A stretch of DNA of 64,000 nucleotides from an uncultured Corynebacterium sp. Lineage in GTDB: Bacteria; Actinomycetota; Actinomycetes; Mycobacteriales; Mycobacteriaceae. The translations under genes and the position numbers were made by a program. Shown in pieces: positions 43,238 through 51,977 of the stretch. Positions within the stretch are counted from its first letter, which is position 1. Every line of letters starts with the position of its first letter. The stretch spans positions 13,163 through 77,162 of the forward strand of contig NZ_CAMICL010000006.1 of NCBI RefSeq assembly GCF_946221105.1, read 5' to 3'. The notes under the pieces were generated by a model that ran no database searches, had not been told where the DNA came from, and saw only the letters and a program-made list of their open reading frames with translations.

Positions 43238-44842
43238 TCACGGCAAGAACCGCAACTTCTTGCCCAGATCCAGCGCAGTGGTCATGAGCTCGCCGTAGTA
43301 TCGGCGCGGCATCTGCTTCGGGCCGCGCATCGGCATGATCCGCTGCTGGGAGATGTTTTTGACCTCGGTGTACTTGGTCAGGCCTTCCGGTCCGTGGCGG
43401 CGGGCGACACCCGACTCCTTCACGCCGCCGAGCGGGGTGGACACGGATGCCCAGGTCGCCGCGTAGCCGTCGTTGATGGTCACGCCGCCGGCCTGCACCT
43501 GCTCGGCGATCTCCCAGGCTGTGTCGGGAGCGCCGAAAACGGAGGCGTTGAGGCCGTAGCTGGTGTTGTTGGCTAGGCGGATCGCCTCGTCGGTGTCCGC
43601 CACGCGCTGGACGTAGACGACGGGGCCGAAGACCTCCTGGGTCAGCAGGTCGGCGCTTTCGGGCACATCTGTGAGCACCGTCGGTTCGAAGAAGAACGGC
43701 CCAAGGTCGGGGCGGGGTGTGCCGCCGGCGACGACGGTCGCGCCCTTTGCCACGGCGTCATCGACGAATCGTTGCACGGTGTCCAACTGGTTCTGGTTGA
43801 TCAGCGAGCCCATCTGGTAGTTCCAGTTCAAGCCCGACCCCAGTTTGATGCGTTTGGTGGCGTCGCGGAACGCGGCGATGAAGCGGTCGAAGACCTCGTC
43901 GGGCACGTAGATGCGCTCGATGGAGACGCACAGTTGGCCGGAATTGGAGAAGCAGGCTGTGGCGATGGTGTCGATGTGGGCCTCGATGTCCGCATCCGGC
44001 GCGATGATCATAGGGTTCTTGCCGCCGAGCTCGGCGGAGTAGCCTACGAGGCGCTCGCCGACAACCTTGCCCAAAAGCTTGCCGGTGGCGGTGGAGCCGG
44101 TGAACATGAGGTAGTCGCACTGTTTGGCGATTGCCTGGCCGACGACCTTGCCTGAACCGGTGACGATTTGGAACAGATCCTTCGGCAAGCCCGCGTGTGT
44201 GAGTAACTTTTTGACGATGATGGCAGAAAACGGGGTGGAGGAATCCGGCTTCGCCACCACCGCGTTACCAGCCAACAGTGCGGGGATAGCGTCGGAGACG
44301 CCGAGCGCGAGCGGGTAGTTCCACGGGCTGATCTGGCCCACCACGCCCTTGGGGAAGCGCTGCTCCCTGGTAGAGGTGATCACCGGAAATGCGCCAGCAC
44401 GGCGCGTGGTGGACAGAAAACCGGCTGCGTTGTTGGCTTAGTAGCGGGCGTTGTTGAGCACGTCCAGCACCTCATCAAACGCCGCGGTGCGGTCTTTTCC
44501 AGTCTCCAGCTGCACCAGGTCCGCCAGCAGGTCCTGGCGTTTAACAACACTCTTGTGGAATTGCTCCATGACCTTCACGCGGTCCGCCACGGGTTTCGCG
44601 GCCCAGTCCTTTTGCGCAGAGCGGGCGATCCGGAACGCTTCGTCCACATCCGCCTCTGTGCCGCTGCCGACAGCGCCGAGGGCGTCCTCAACGAAGGGGG
44701 AGCGGACCACGGTGCAGTCTCCGGAGGCGAGCGAACCGGTGGTGTGGTTGGTGGTGAGCGCGAGCAGTTCCTCTACGAAGGGTGTTGGCAGTGCTGCTTC
44801 ATTGAGCCGTTTGGGGAGCATGGAGACGAGCTTAGGCCGCAT
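43238..44842 (-). pseudogene. Succinate-semialdehyde dehydrogenase-like ALDH, interrupted by a nonsense codon
   Basis: One continuous reading frame of about 534 codons is split by a single in-frame TAA at 44438-44440. The upstream part (from ATG 44842) ends in LDVLNNARY; the downstream frame resumes ANNAAGFLSTTRRAGAFPV, so the stop replaces the second Tyr of the usual ARYYA segment (TAY to TAA, one base). All other features are intact: GQISPWNYPLALG, GSTATGKLLG, AELGGKNPMII (Glu), FSNSGQLCVS (catalytic Cys) and VFGPVVYV. Start MRPKLVSMLPKRLNEAALP matches actinobacterial GabD2-like enzymes. A GTG/ATG restart inside could give a truncated protein without the N-terminal cofactor region. A sequencing error cannot be excluded. 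Confidence 0.85.
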
Positions 44843-44923
44843 TCGCCGTGGTAGGGTTGGCGGATTATCAGTGGAGTTCCGCTTTGACGGCCCCGCGAGT
44901 TCCCGTGCAGGAAAGGTGAATCC

Positions 44924-45499
44924 ATGGGGCGCATTAATGTGAAAAAGACAGCCGTGGCCCTTGTGGCTGGTCTTTCCGCATTTGCAGCGACCGGTGTCGC
45001 AGTCGCTCAGGGAGGCATTGCCGCCAACCTTGCACTATCGGGCACGTTTTTCTCCGTGAGTATGAGTCACCTCAGGGGAGAGGGACTTTCAGTGTTCGTG
45101 GACGGCGAACAGATGGCCAACGAGCAGTTGCCCGTCGCACGTTTTAAGTTCCAGCACGCCTACGCGTCCAACCTCTGCTTGTCTGCCACGTTGCCAGATG
45201 TGCCGTTGATCGGGGAAAGCACGTTCCGTCTTTCGGCGAACGGGAACGACAGCGTTGAGGCACGCAATTTGGTCGTAGGCGCCACGGATGTCTCCGGCTC
45301 CCTCGATCTGGGCAATGCGGCAGTTGGCGTTGACGCCAGCCAGTACAACGATGCTGCGGCACCGGGAGCCTGGGGGCTGTCTGCCGGGACCGTGGCGTTG
45401 AGCGCAGACCACATCCGGGCGACGTCGGTGGGAGCACAAACACTGAAGGTGTCCAGCGTCGACGTTTCTGTGAAAAGGGATTTATCAAATGCCTGCTAA
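44924..45499 (+). CDS. DUF6230 family secreted protein
   Basis: A 191-residue exported protein: signal-like N-terminus (VKKTAVALVAGLSAFAATGVAVAQ), then a beta-rich domain (FFSVSMSHLRGEGLSVFVDG, FKFQHAYASNLCLSATL) of the actinobacterial DUF6230 type. These genes are regularly paired with a DUF6114 membrane protein, as here: the next gene starts 11 bp before its stop. Function unknown. AGGAAAGGTG precedes the ATG. Two Cys (about residues 86 and 191), the last at the C-terminus, could form a disulfide. Confidence 0.75.
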   Translation: MGRINVKKTAVALVAGLSAFAATGVAVAQGGIAANLALSGTFFSVSMSHLRGEGLSVFVDGEQMANEQLPVARFKFQHAYASNLCLSATLPDVPLIGESTFRLSANGNDSVEARNLVVGATDVSGSLDLGNAAVGVDASQYNDAAAPGAWGLSAGTVALSADHIRATSVGAQTLKVSSVDVSVKRDLSNAC

Positions 45500-46466
45500 G
45501 CACGCCGATGATCGTGGTTGGCGCGAAAAATTTCGTGAGTGGCGCAGCACCCGTCCCTTCGCCGGAGGCCTGCTCATGCTCATCTCCGGCATCATTATGG
45601 TCGCGCCGGCGTACTTCACGGTGCAGATTTCGGACCTTCTGGTGATGATCTCCACCATCTCCGGCGTGTCCACTCTGCTCATCGGTGCGCTGCTCATGAT
45701 GTTCGGCATCGGCACCTGGATGCAGCCGTTCGCTGCGACGTATTTGGGCGTGCTGGGCATCATCGTCGCCATCATTGCGGTGCCGACGTCGAATCTCGGC
45801 GGCTTCTTCATCGGGTCGCTCCTCGGCATTATCGGCGGTGCGCTCGCGCTCGGTTGGGAGCACGGACCGAAACGACGCAGGCACGCAGCCTCCGTCCTCG
45901 CCGTCGTAGTGGGTGTAGGGGTCGGCGCACCTACGCTTTACGACGAACCAAAGGTCATCGCCCAGGAAAGTCCAACTATCCCTCCCGGCAATCCCGCGGT
46001 GATTCGCGGGGAGCATGTGGAGCTGAAGGGCAACGTGCACGCCACTTTTGGTCTGGCAAATACCGGGGGGTCGCAGAAGCGCACGCTCATCCTCACAGGA
46101 GACGAGCTCGTTGCGCGGAACCTCTCTTTGGACCTGCCGGGGCTTCCGGGGCTTGGGAACCTGACAACAGGTCCAGTGGAAACACGACTCTCCCGAGGCC
46201 CTGTGCGTATCGAGGTAACGGGTATCACCGCAACGCCCGTGGTAGCCGGGGTGCCGGCGGTGCCCGTCACGGTGGACCTAAATGGCGATCTCGGCGCTGT
46301 CCTCCAGCAGCTCGGCATCCCGGAGGCGCGCCCGGTGCCAAATGTGGCTGTGCCGGACATGGTCATGGACCATGTAGCGCTCAACAACGCAACCCTAGAA
46401 CTTGTGAGTCTGCATAGTCAGCAGTTCCGCGCACCGTCGTTCACACTGACCGCGATAAGAAACTAG
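45489..46466 (+). CDS. DUF6114 family membrane protein with exported domain
   Basis: A 325-residue protein. The N-terminal half has four hydrophobic helices (FAGGLLMLISGIIMVAPAYF; MISTISGVSTLLIGALLMMFGIG; YLGVLGIIVAIIAVP; FFIGSLLGIIGGALALGW), the DUF6114 pattern, and a fifth (AASVLAVVVGVGVGAP) leading into a polar beta-rich C-terminal region (about residues 155-325) that resembles the partner DUF6230 protein in style. Overlaps the preceding gene by 11 bp, so coupled translation. Its stop overlaps the convergent small gene by 4 bp. Function unknown. Confidence 0.75.
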   Translation: MPAKHADDRGWREKFREWRSTRPFAGGLLMLISGIIMVAPAYFTVQISDLLVMISTISGVSTLLIGALLMMFGIGTWMQPFAATYLGVLGIIVAIIAVPTSNLGGFFIGSLLGIIGGALALGWEHGPKRRRHAASVLAVVVGVGVGAPTLYDEPKVIAQESPTIPPGNPAVIRGEHVELKGNVHATFGLANTGGSQKRTLILTGDELVARNLSLDLPGLPGLGNLTTGPVETRLSRGPVRIEVTGITATPVVAGVPAVPVTVDLNGDLGAVLQQLGIPEARPVPNVAVPDMVMDHVALNNATLELVSLHSQQFRAPSFTLTAIRN

Positions 46467-46723
46467 CGGGAGCCGCGGTTGCGCTCCGGGTTGTCGCTGT
46501 GCTCATCCACTGGCCGCTCGCCGTGGCCGAACAGCTCATCGCGCTTCTTGTAGGCGTACAGCCCGGCCAGGGGAGAAAACCCCATGAGGAAACCCCACCG
46601 GCGCTTAGAGTCCTCGTCCATGTCGCTTTCGTGGATTTCCTTGGACGTGTTGCCCAGGGCCACGATGCCGCCGATGGCAAGAAGTGCCACGAAACCGAGT
46701 CCGAGCCAGGAAATCAGACTCAC
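46463..46723 (-). CDS. Small membrane protein of unknown function
   Basis: 86 residues: one N-terminal hydrophobic helix (LISWLGLGFVALLAIGGIVAL) followed by a charged stretch (NTSKEIHESDMDEDSKRRWG) and a second short hydrophobic patch (FLMGFSPLAGLYAY), then a polar tail. Not recognised. ATG 46723 follows AGGAGGC, a strong Shine-Dalgarno lying just after the stop of the upstream AMIN-like gene (9 bases away), so the two are cotranscribed. Confidence 0.7.
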   Translation of the reverse strand: MSLISWLGLGFVALLAIGGIVALGNTSKEIHESDMDEDSKRRWGFLMGFSPLAGLYAYKKRDELFGHGERPVDEHSDNPERNRGSR

Positions 46724-46732
46724 TGTTGCCTC

Positions 46733-47431
46733 CTACTTCTGAAAGTCCACGACCACGCGGGTCGGGTTCTCCAACAGGTACAGGTTGTACGGACGCTGAG
46801 CGTTAAGGCCCACGATGTACTGGGCGTCCGCCTCGAATATTCCGCCGTCGGCGATCTCCTGAATGCCGCCGGCCGCCACTCCGGCGGGGTCGGCCTTGGC
46901 CAAATCGGCGTCGCTTAGACCCATCGTCCACGGCACGCCCTGGATGATCAGCTCGAAGTACGCGTTGCCGGCGGGCACAAGCGGCAGTCCGGAGGCCTGC
47001 TGGCGCGGATCCGGGGTGTAGCCGGCCAACACGTTCGGCGTGCCGGTGCCGGATAGCTCCACCACGACGCGGTCGACGCCTTCGTGGGAGCCGGCCCGGA
47101 CGTCTTCGATCTGCAGCTCGGGGTGGCCAGGGTTCTGCAGGTGGGTGTCTTCCAGAGTGAACGGGGTGGCGGACTGTGCGCCTGCCGGGGCCGCCGCTGC
47201 GGAGACGTCCTTGGTGTCCGCCTCTGTCGTGTTGTCTGCGGCCGCGGAAGTGGACGCCGGTGCAGTGGAGCTCGCGGCGGAGGTCGCGGTTGAAGCGGTT
47301 TCCGGCTCAGCAGACGAACCGGTGTCTCCCGTTTCTGTGCCGCAGCCCGCGACGGTTAAGGCGGCCGCCGCGAGTGCTGCAAAAACGGCTCGGCTGCGGG
47401 TGGGGCTGAACTTGCGGCTGTGGAGTGTCAT
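46733..47431 (-). CDS. AMIN-like domain lipoprotein
   Basis: A 232-residue lipoprotein: signal peptide with lipobox TVAGC (Cys about residue 30), a Thr/Ser/Ala-rich spacer (about 31-85) suited to a cell-wall-spanning or glycosylated linker, then a C-terminal beta domain (HPELQIEDVRAGSHEGVDRVVVELSG ... RPYNLYLLENPTRVVVDFQK, shown in parts) of the AMIN-like type found in actinobacterial lipoproteins. AMIN domains bind cell-envelope polymers; specific role unknown. TAGGGT (reverse, 47438-47443) ends 6 nt before the ATG, suggesting a leaderless mRNA. Divergent from dapB. Confidence 0.75.
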   Translation of the reverse strand: MTLHSRKFSPTRSRAVFAALAAAALTVAGCGTETGDTGSSAEPETASTATSAASSTAPASTSAAADNTTEADTKDVSAAAAPAGAQSATPFTLEDTHLQNPGHPELQIEDVRAGSHEGVDRVVVELSGTGTPNVLAGYTPDPRQQASGLPLVPAGNAYFELIIQGVPWTMGLSDADLAKADPAGVAAGGIQEIADGGIFEADAQYIVGLNAQRPYNLYLLENPTRVVVDFQK

Positions 47432-47486
47432 AGCCCCACCCTAGCGGGGCTACCATGGCCACCGGAGACAAACAGAAAGGACACCC

Positions 47487-48230
47487 ATGATCAAAGTTGG
47501 AGTGCTCGGAGCGACCGGCAAGGTCGGCTCCGCCGTTGTTGCCGGTGTGGAGAAGGCTGATGACCTGCAGCTCGCCGCCAAGGTGAGCGGCGGCGATTCA
47601 CTGCAGGTGCTGGTGGATGAAGGCGTGGACGTCATCGTCGACTTCACCACCCCGAACGCCGTAATGGACAACCTGGAGTTCTGCATCAATAACGGCATCC
47701 ACTGCGTGGTGGGCACCACCGGCTTCGACGATGAGCGCTACCAGAAGGTGCGCGACTGGTGCGCGGCAAACGAGGGCGTCGGAGTGCTCATCGCTCCGAA
47801 CTTCGCCATCTCCGCCGTGCTCACCATGGCGTTTGCACGTCAGGCAGCGCCGTTCTTCGAGTCCGCTGAGGTAGTGGAGTTCCATCACCCGAACAAACTC
47901 GACGCGCCTAGTGGCACGGCGGTCAAGACCGCACAGGGGATCGCGGATGCGCGTAAGGAAGCTGGCCTGACTGAGATGCCGGACGCCACCGAGCAGGCGC
48001 TCGACGGCTCGCGCGGCGCGAGTGTCGATGGCGTTCCGGTGCACGCGGTGCGCATGCAGGGCATGGTCGCGCACGAGGAGGTCATCTTCGGCACCACCGA
48101 GCAGTCCCTGACCATCCGCCAGGACTCCTACGGCCGCGAATCCTTCGTCCCCGGCGTGCTGACCGGCGTGCGCGAGGTGGCGAACCGTCCGGGCCTGACC
48201 ATCGGCCTCGACGCCTACCTCGGGCTGTAA
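47487..48230 (+). CDS. dapB: 4-hydroxy-tetrahydrodipicolinate reductase
   Basis: Second committed step of the diaminopimelate/lysine pathway, NAD(P)H-dependent. 247 residues with VGVLGATGKVGSAV, IDFTTPNAVMDN-like VDFTTPNAVMD, VVGTTGFDDE, the catalytic EFHHPNKLDAPSGTA and ITIRQDSY-like segments. AAAGGAC Shine-Dalgarno; TACCAT (47451-47456) is a plausible -10 box. First gene of dapB-thyX-like-dapA, the lysine-precursor cluster known in C. glutamicum. Confidence 0.96.
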   Translation: MIKVGVLGATGKVGSAVVAGVEKADDLQLAAKVSGGDSLQVLVDEGVDVIVDFTTPNAVMDNLEFCINNGIHCVVGTTGFDDERYQKVRDWCAANEGVGVLIAPNFAISAVLTMAFARQAAPFFESAEVVEFHHPNKLDAPSGTAVKTAQGIADARKEAGLTEMPDATEQALDGSRGASVDGVPVHAVRMQGMVAHEEVIFGTTEQSLTIRQDSYGRESFVPGVLTGVREVANRPGLTIGLDAYLGL

Positions 48231-48863
48231 ATGCAGGTTGAACTCATCGCAGCCACTGCACTGCGGGTCCCGGTCGCAGAGGGCGTCACCCAGGGGGAGG
48301 GTGCGGTTTCCTACGCCTTGCTTAGCGACGAACCTCCGGCCGCCCTCCTCCGCCGACACGCCGACGACTTGGCGGATGCGCGCGCGGACATGCTGGAGCA
48401 CGCCAGCGCCACCTTGCATCTCCGTGGTGTCTCGCGCGACGCTGCAGCCGCGGTCCGCGGACACGGCCTCGCGGTCAGCGAGCGCGCGGCGCAGGGCGCG
48501 GTGATCCCGGCCGCGATCGCCGCCGACGAGGAGCTCACGCGCCTGTTCGAGGCTGCCGTGGAGGAGGCGGAGTTCGTCCGCGGCGAGCTGTTGCACGCGC
48601 TGGAGGAGGCGATGGCGGACGAGCCGAACGCGCTCGTTCGCCGCAAGCGATCCCGCGAAGCCGCCGACGCGCTCGTGCCTGCCGCCGCCGCGACCGAGCT
48701 GGTCGCCACAGGCACTTACCGGGCGTGGCGCGAATTCATCGCCGCGCACAACGGCAGGTTCCAGCACGATGAGATCCGTCAGCTCGCACTTGCCGTGCTC
48801 GAGGTCATGCACCGCGAGGCGCCGCTCCTTTTCGGCGATTTGGCGGAAGCGGAACGTCGATAA
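48231..48863 (+). CDS. Degenerate ThyX (flavin-dependent thymidylate synthase) homologue
   Basis: A 210-residue protein starting directly after dapB. Two stretches align with ThyX: MLEHASATLHLRGVSRD (LEHAS...GISR) and RRKRSREAADALVPAAAATE followed by VATGTYRAWREFIAAHN (ThyX RRKQARQAARAVLPN...TGNYRAWRHFI). But the ThyX motif RHRxxSxxxxSxRY, needed for dUMP/FAD binding, is replaced by RGHGLAVSERAA, and the acidic N-terminal CYxSW region is missing. C. glutamicum has an active thyX at this exact place, so here the gene has kept its frame and position but lost its catalytic site. It is intact as an ORF and Ala-rich. Confidence 0.8.
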   Translation: MQVELIAATALRVPVAEGVTQGEGAVSYALLSDEPPAALLRRHADDLADARADMLEHASATLHLRGVSRDAAAAVRGHGLAVSERAAQGAVIPAAIAADEELTRLFEAAVEEAEFVRGELLHALEEAMADEPNALVRRKRSREAADALVPAAAATELVATGTYRAWREFIAAHNGRFQHDEIRQLALAVLEVMHREAPLLFGDLAEAERR

Positions 48864-48899
48864 GCAATTGTTCGCGTGGGGCAGGTATCCTACTGGGCC

Positions 48900-49808
48900 A
48901 TGGGCACATCTCTCAAAGCTGATCTGGGAGCCGACATCTTCGGCTCCGTCTGCGTAGCAATGGTCACGCCGTTTGATTCCGACGGCGAACTCGACGTTGT
49001 GGCAGGCCGCGATCTCGCTGCCCACTTGGTAGAACAAGGAATCGACGCACTAGTGCTCGCAGGCACAACGGGCGAATCCCCGACAACCACTGATGAAGAA
49101 AAGGTCGCGTTCTTAAAAGCAGTGCGCGAAGAGGTGGGGGACAAAGCCCGCATCATCGCAGGCGCGGGGTCCAACGACACCCGCCACGCGGTGGAAATGG
49201 CGAAAGCGGCCGCTAAGGCCGGCGCTGACGGCCTGTTGGTTGTCACGCCGTACTACTCCAAGCCGTCCCAGGCAGGGGTGGAGGCGCACTTCCGCGCAGT
49301 CGCGGAAGCAACCGATCTCCCGGTCTGCCTGTACGACATTCCCGGCCGCTCCGGCATCCCGATCGATTCCGACACCATCCGCAGGCTTGCGGAAGTGGAC
49401 ACGATCAAGGCAATGAAAGACGCGAAGGGCGACCTGCTCGAAGCGTCCACCTTGATCCAGGAGACCGGGCTGGCCTGGTACTCGGGCGACGATCCGTTGA
49501 ACCTGCCGTGGCTCGCCGTCGGCGCGACTGGAATGATCTCTGTGGTTGGGCATGCCGCACCGAAGGCATTGCGTGAACTAGTGACTGCATACGAGAACGG
49601 CGATCTCGCCCGCGCACGGGAAATCAACGCCAACACACTCAACGTGCTCGCGCGCCAACAAGGCGCGCTGGGCGGCGTGACATTTGCAAAGGCAGCTCTG
49701 CGACTGCAGGGCATCGAAGTAGGAGACCCGCGCCTGCCGGTCGCTGCGGCGACGGACGAGCAGGTCGAGCGGCTCCGCGAAGAAATGACACAGGCTGGAG
49801 TCCTATAA
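48900..49808 (+). CDS. dapA: 4-hydroxy-tetrahydrodipicolinate synthase
   Basis: First committed step of lysine/DAP synthesis, condensing aspartate semialdehyde with pyruvate. 302 residues with VLAGTTGESPTTTDEEK (substrate loop), VTPYYSKPSQ (Tyr), LYDIPGRSGIPI and KAMKDAKGDL (Schiff-base Lys). High similarity in layout to C. glutamicum DapA. ATG 48900 is preferred over GTG 48876: TATCCT (48886-48891) ends 8 nt before ATG with no Shine-Dalgarno, a leaderless start. RNase J begins 2 bases after its stop. Confidence 0.96.
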   Translation: MGTSLKADLGADIFGSVCVAMVTPFDSDGELDVVAGRDLAAHLVEQGIDALVLAGTTGESPTTTDEEKVAFLKAVREEVGDKARIIAGAGSNDTRHAVEMAKAAAKAGADGLLVVTPYYSKPSQAGVEAHFRAVAEATDLPVCLYDIPGRSGIPIDSDTIRRLAEVDTIKAMKDAKGDLLEASTLIQETGLAWYSGDDPLNLPWLAVGATGMISVVGHAAPKALRELVTAYENGDLARAREINANTLNVLARQQGALGGVTFAKAALRLQGIEVGDPRLPVAAATDEQVERLREEMTQAGVL

Positions 49809-49810
49809 AC

Positions 49811-51892
49811 ATGAATGAACCCCGCAACCGCGCACGCAAGGTGACGCGCAAGGCCGGGCCACCGGAGGCAAACGAACAGCAGCCGGTTTTCCAGGCACCG
49901 AGCGACGCCCCTGCGAACGGCGGCGGCAACGACGCGCCCGTTGAGCGCGACGGTGGAAACAACGGCAACGGCGGCAACAACCGTGGCGGCCGCGACGGCG
50001 GCAACAACGGCAATGGCGGCAACGGTGGTAACAACCGTGGCGGCAGCAACCGCAACCGCCGTCGCCGTGGCCGTGGTGGCAACGGTGGCAATGGCGGCAA
50101 CGGTGGGGGCGGCGGCCGCCGCAACCCCATGAAGTCCATGCAGGGCGCCGATCTGACCAAGCGCCTGCCCGCACCGCCGAAGCCGGCGAAGGACACGCTG
50201 CGCATCTACGCGCTCGGCGGCATTTCTGAAATCGGCCGCAACATGACGGTCTTCGAGTACAACGGCCGCCTCCTCATCGTGGACTGCGGCGTGCTGTTCC
50301 CGAACTCCGACGAGCCGGGCGTGGACCTGGTGCTGCCGGACTTCGGCCCGATTGAAAACAAGCTGGACAAGATCGACGCACTCGTGGTCACCCACGGCCA
50401 CGAGGACCACATCGGCGCGATCCCGTGGCTGCTGAAGCTGCGCAGCGATATTCCGATCTACTCGTCCAAGTTCACCAACGCGCTGATCAAGGCGAAGACG
50501 CAGGAGCACCGCCAGCGTCCGAAGCTCAACGACGTGAACAAGGATTCCGAGGTCACCGTCGGCCCGTTCCGTCTGCGCTTCTGGCACGTCAACCACTCCA
50601 TCCCGGAGTGCCTGGGTGTCTCCATCAAGACTGGCGCAGGCCACGTCGTCATGACCGGCGATGTGAAGGTGGACCAGACGCCGTACGACGGCAAGCCGAC
50701 GGACATCCCGGCGCTTGCCCGCCTCGGCGACGAGGGCATCGATCTGTTCATGTGCGATTCCACCAACGCCACCATCCCGGGCATTTCCGCCTCGGAGGCC
50801 GGCATCGAGGAGACGCTGACCCGTTTGGTGTCGAACGCCCGCCAGCGCGTGGTCATCGCGTCGTTCGCCTCCAACGTGGCGCGCGTGCAGATGGCGATTA
50901 ACGCCGCCGTGGCCAACAACCGCAAGGTAGCCTTCAACGGACGCTCCATGCTGCGCAACATGGAGATCGCGGAGAAGATGAACCTGCTCAAGGCCCCGAA
51001 GGGCACGATCATCCCGATCGAGGAAGCCGCGAAGATGGCGCCGCACAAGACGGTGCTGATTACCACCGGTACCCAGGGCGAGCCGATGGCTGCGCTGTCG
51101 CGCATGTCCCGCCGCGAGCACCGCCAGATCACCATCCACGACGGCGACACGATCATCCTGTCCTCCTCGCTCATCCCGGGCAACGAGGAAGCGGTGTTCG
51201 CGGTGATCAACAACCTCGCACAGATCGGCGCGAACGTGATCACCAACGCCGAGGCGCACGTCCACGCGTCGGGCCACGGTTACGCCGGCGAGCTGCTCGC
51301 GCTGTACAACGCGGCGCGCCCGCGCAACGCGATGCCGGTGCACGGCGAGTGGCGCCACATGCGTGCCAACAAGGAGCTGGCGATCTCCACCGGCGTGAAG
51401 CCGAACAACACCGCTCTCGCCCAAAACGGCGTCGTTGTGGACATGCACAAGGGCAACATCAAGGTTGCCGGCCAGTACCAGGTGGGCCAGCTCTACGTCG
51501 ACGGCACCACCATGGGTGATGTGGACCCGGACGTGCTGGCGGACCGCACCTCGCTGGCGTCCGGCGGCGTCGTGTCCATCACCTGCGTGATCGACGACAG
51601 CACCGGCCGCCTGCTGGAGGCGCCGCAGGTGTCCACCACCGGCTACAGCGACGACGACCGCGACTTCAACAAGAAGGTTGTCGAGGGCGTCGAGGCCGTC
51701 ATGGGCGATCTGGCAGCCGAGGGCGAGAACGATCCGTTCCGCATGGTGCAGCAGATCCGCCGCAAGGTCTCCCGCGCGATTGAGCAGAATTACAAGCGCC
51801 AGCCGGTGATTCTGCCGACCGTGGTGCCGATGTCTTCGGACAACCACGTCGCCACCGAGGACGAGATCGCGTCCACCCGCGAGTCCCGCTAA
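49811..51892 (+). CDS. rnj: Ribonuclease J
   Basis: Metallo-beta-lactamase/beta-CASP ribonuclease with endo- and 5'-3' exo-activity. The 693-residue protein has a 110-residue N-terminal low-complexity region of NGG/GGN and RRRRGRGG repeats (unusual length, probably RNA binding), then the catalytic core: GGISEIGRNM, VVTHGHEDHIGAIP (about residues 193-206), MTGDVKVDQ, CDSTNA, the beta-CASP domain (HASGHGYAGEL, PVHGEWRHM), and a C-terminal dimerisation domain. Follows dapA by 2 bp, the same arrangement as in C. glutamicum. Confidence 0.94.
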   Translation: MNEPRNRARKVTRKAGPPEANEQQPVFQAPSDAPANGGGNDAPVERDGGNNGNGGNNRGGRDGGNNGNGGNGGNNRGGSNRNRRRRGRGGNGGNGGNGGGGGRRNPMKSMQGADLTKRLPAPPKPAKDTLRIYALGGISEIGRNMTVFEYNGRLLIVDCGVLFPNSDEPGVDLVLPDFGPIENKLDKIDALVVTHGHEDHIGAIPWLLKLRSDIPIYSSKFTNALIKAKTQEHRQRPKLNDVNKDSEVTVGPFRLRFWHVNHSIPECLGVSIKTGAGHVVMTGDVKVDQTPYDGKPTDIPALARLGDEGIDLFMCDSTNATIPGISASEAGIEETLTRLVSNARQRVVIASFASNVARVQMAINAAVANNRKVAFNGRSMLRNMEIAEKMNLLKAPKGTIIPIEEAAKMAPHKTVLITTGTQGEPMAALSRMSRREHRQITIHDGDTIILSSSLIPGNEEAVFAVINNLAQIGANVITNAEAHVHASGHGYAGELLALYNAARPRNAMPVHGEWRHMRANKELAISTGVKPNNTALAQNGVVVDMHKGNIKVAGQYQVGQLYVDGTTMGDVDPDVLADRTSLASGGVVSITCVIDDSTGRLLEAPQVSTTGYSDDDRDFNKKVVEGVEAVMGDLAAEGENDPFRMVQQIRRKVSRAIEQNYKRQPVILPTVVPMSSDNHVATEDEIASTRESR

Positions 51893-51907
51893 GCATTTGC
51901 TTATCGA

Positions 51908-51955
51908 CGCCCCTTCGGCCCGCCCCGCGGCAGCCGAGGGGGCTAACGCTTTTTC
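51908..51955 (+). terminator. Terminator after RNase J gene
   Basis: CCCCTTCGGC and GCCGAGGGGG form a stem with one bulge, followed by CTTTTT near 51950. A CGTCGATAAGC-family repeat (51899-51909, reverse orientation) overlaps its left edge. Confidence 0.6.
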
Positions 51956-51977
51956 GGGGCCTTTCGATACAACAGTT

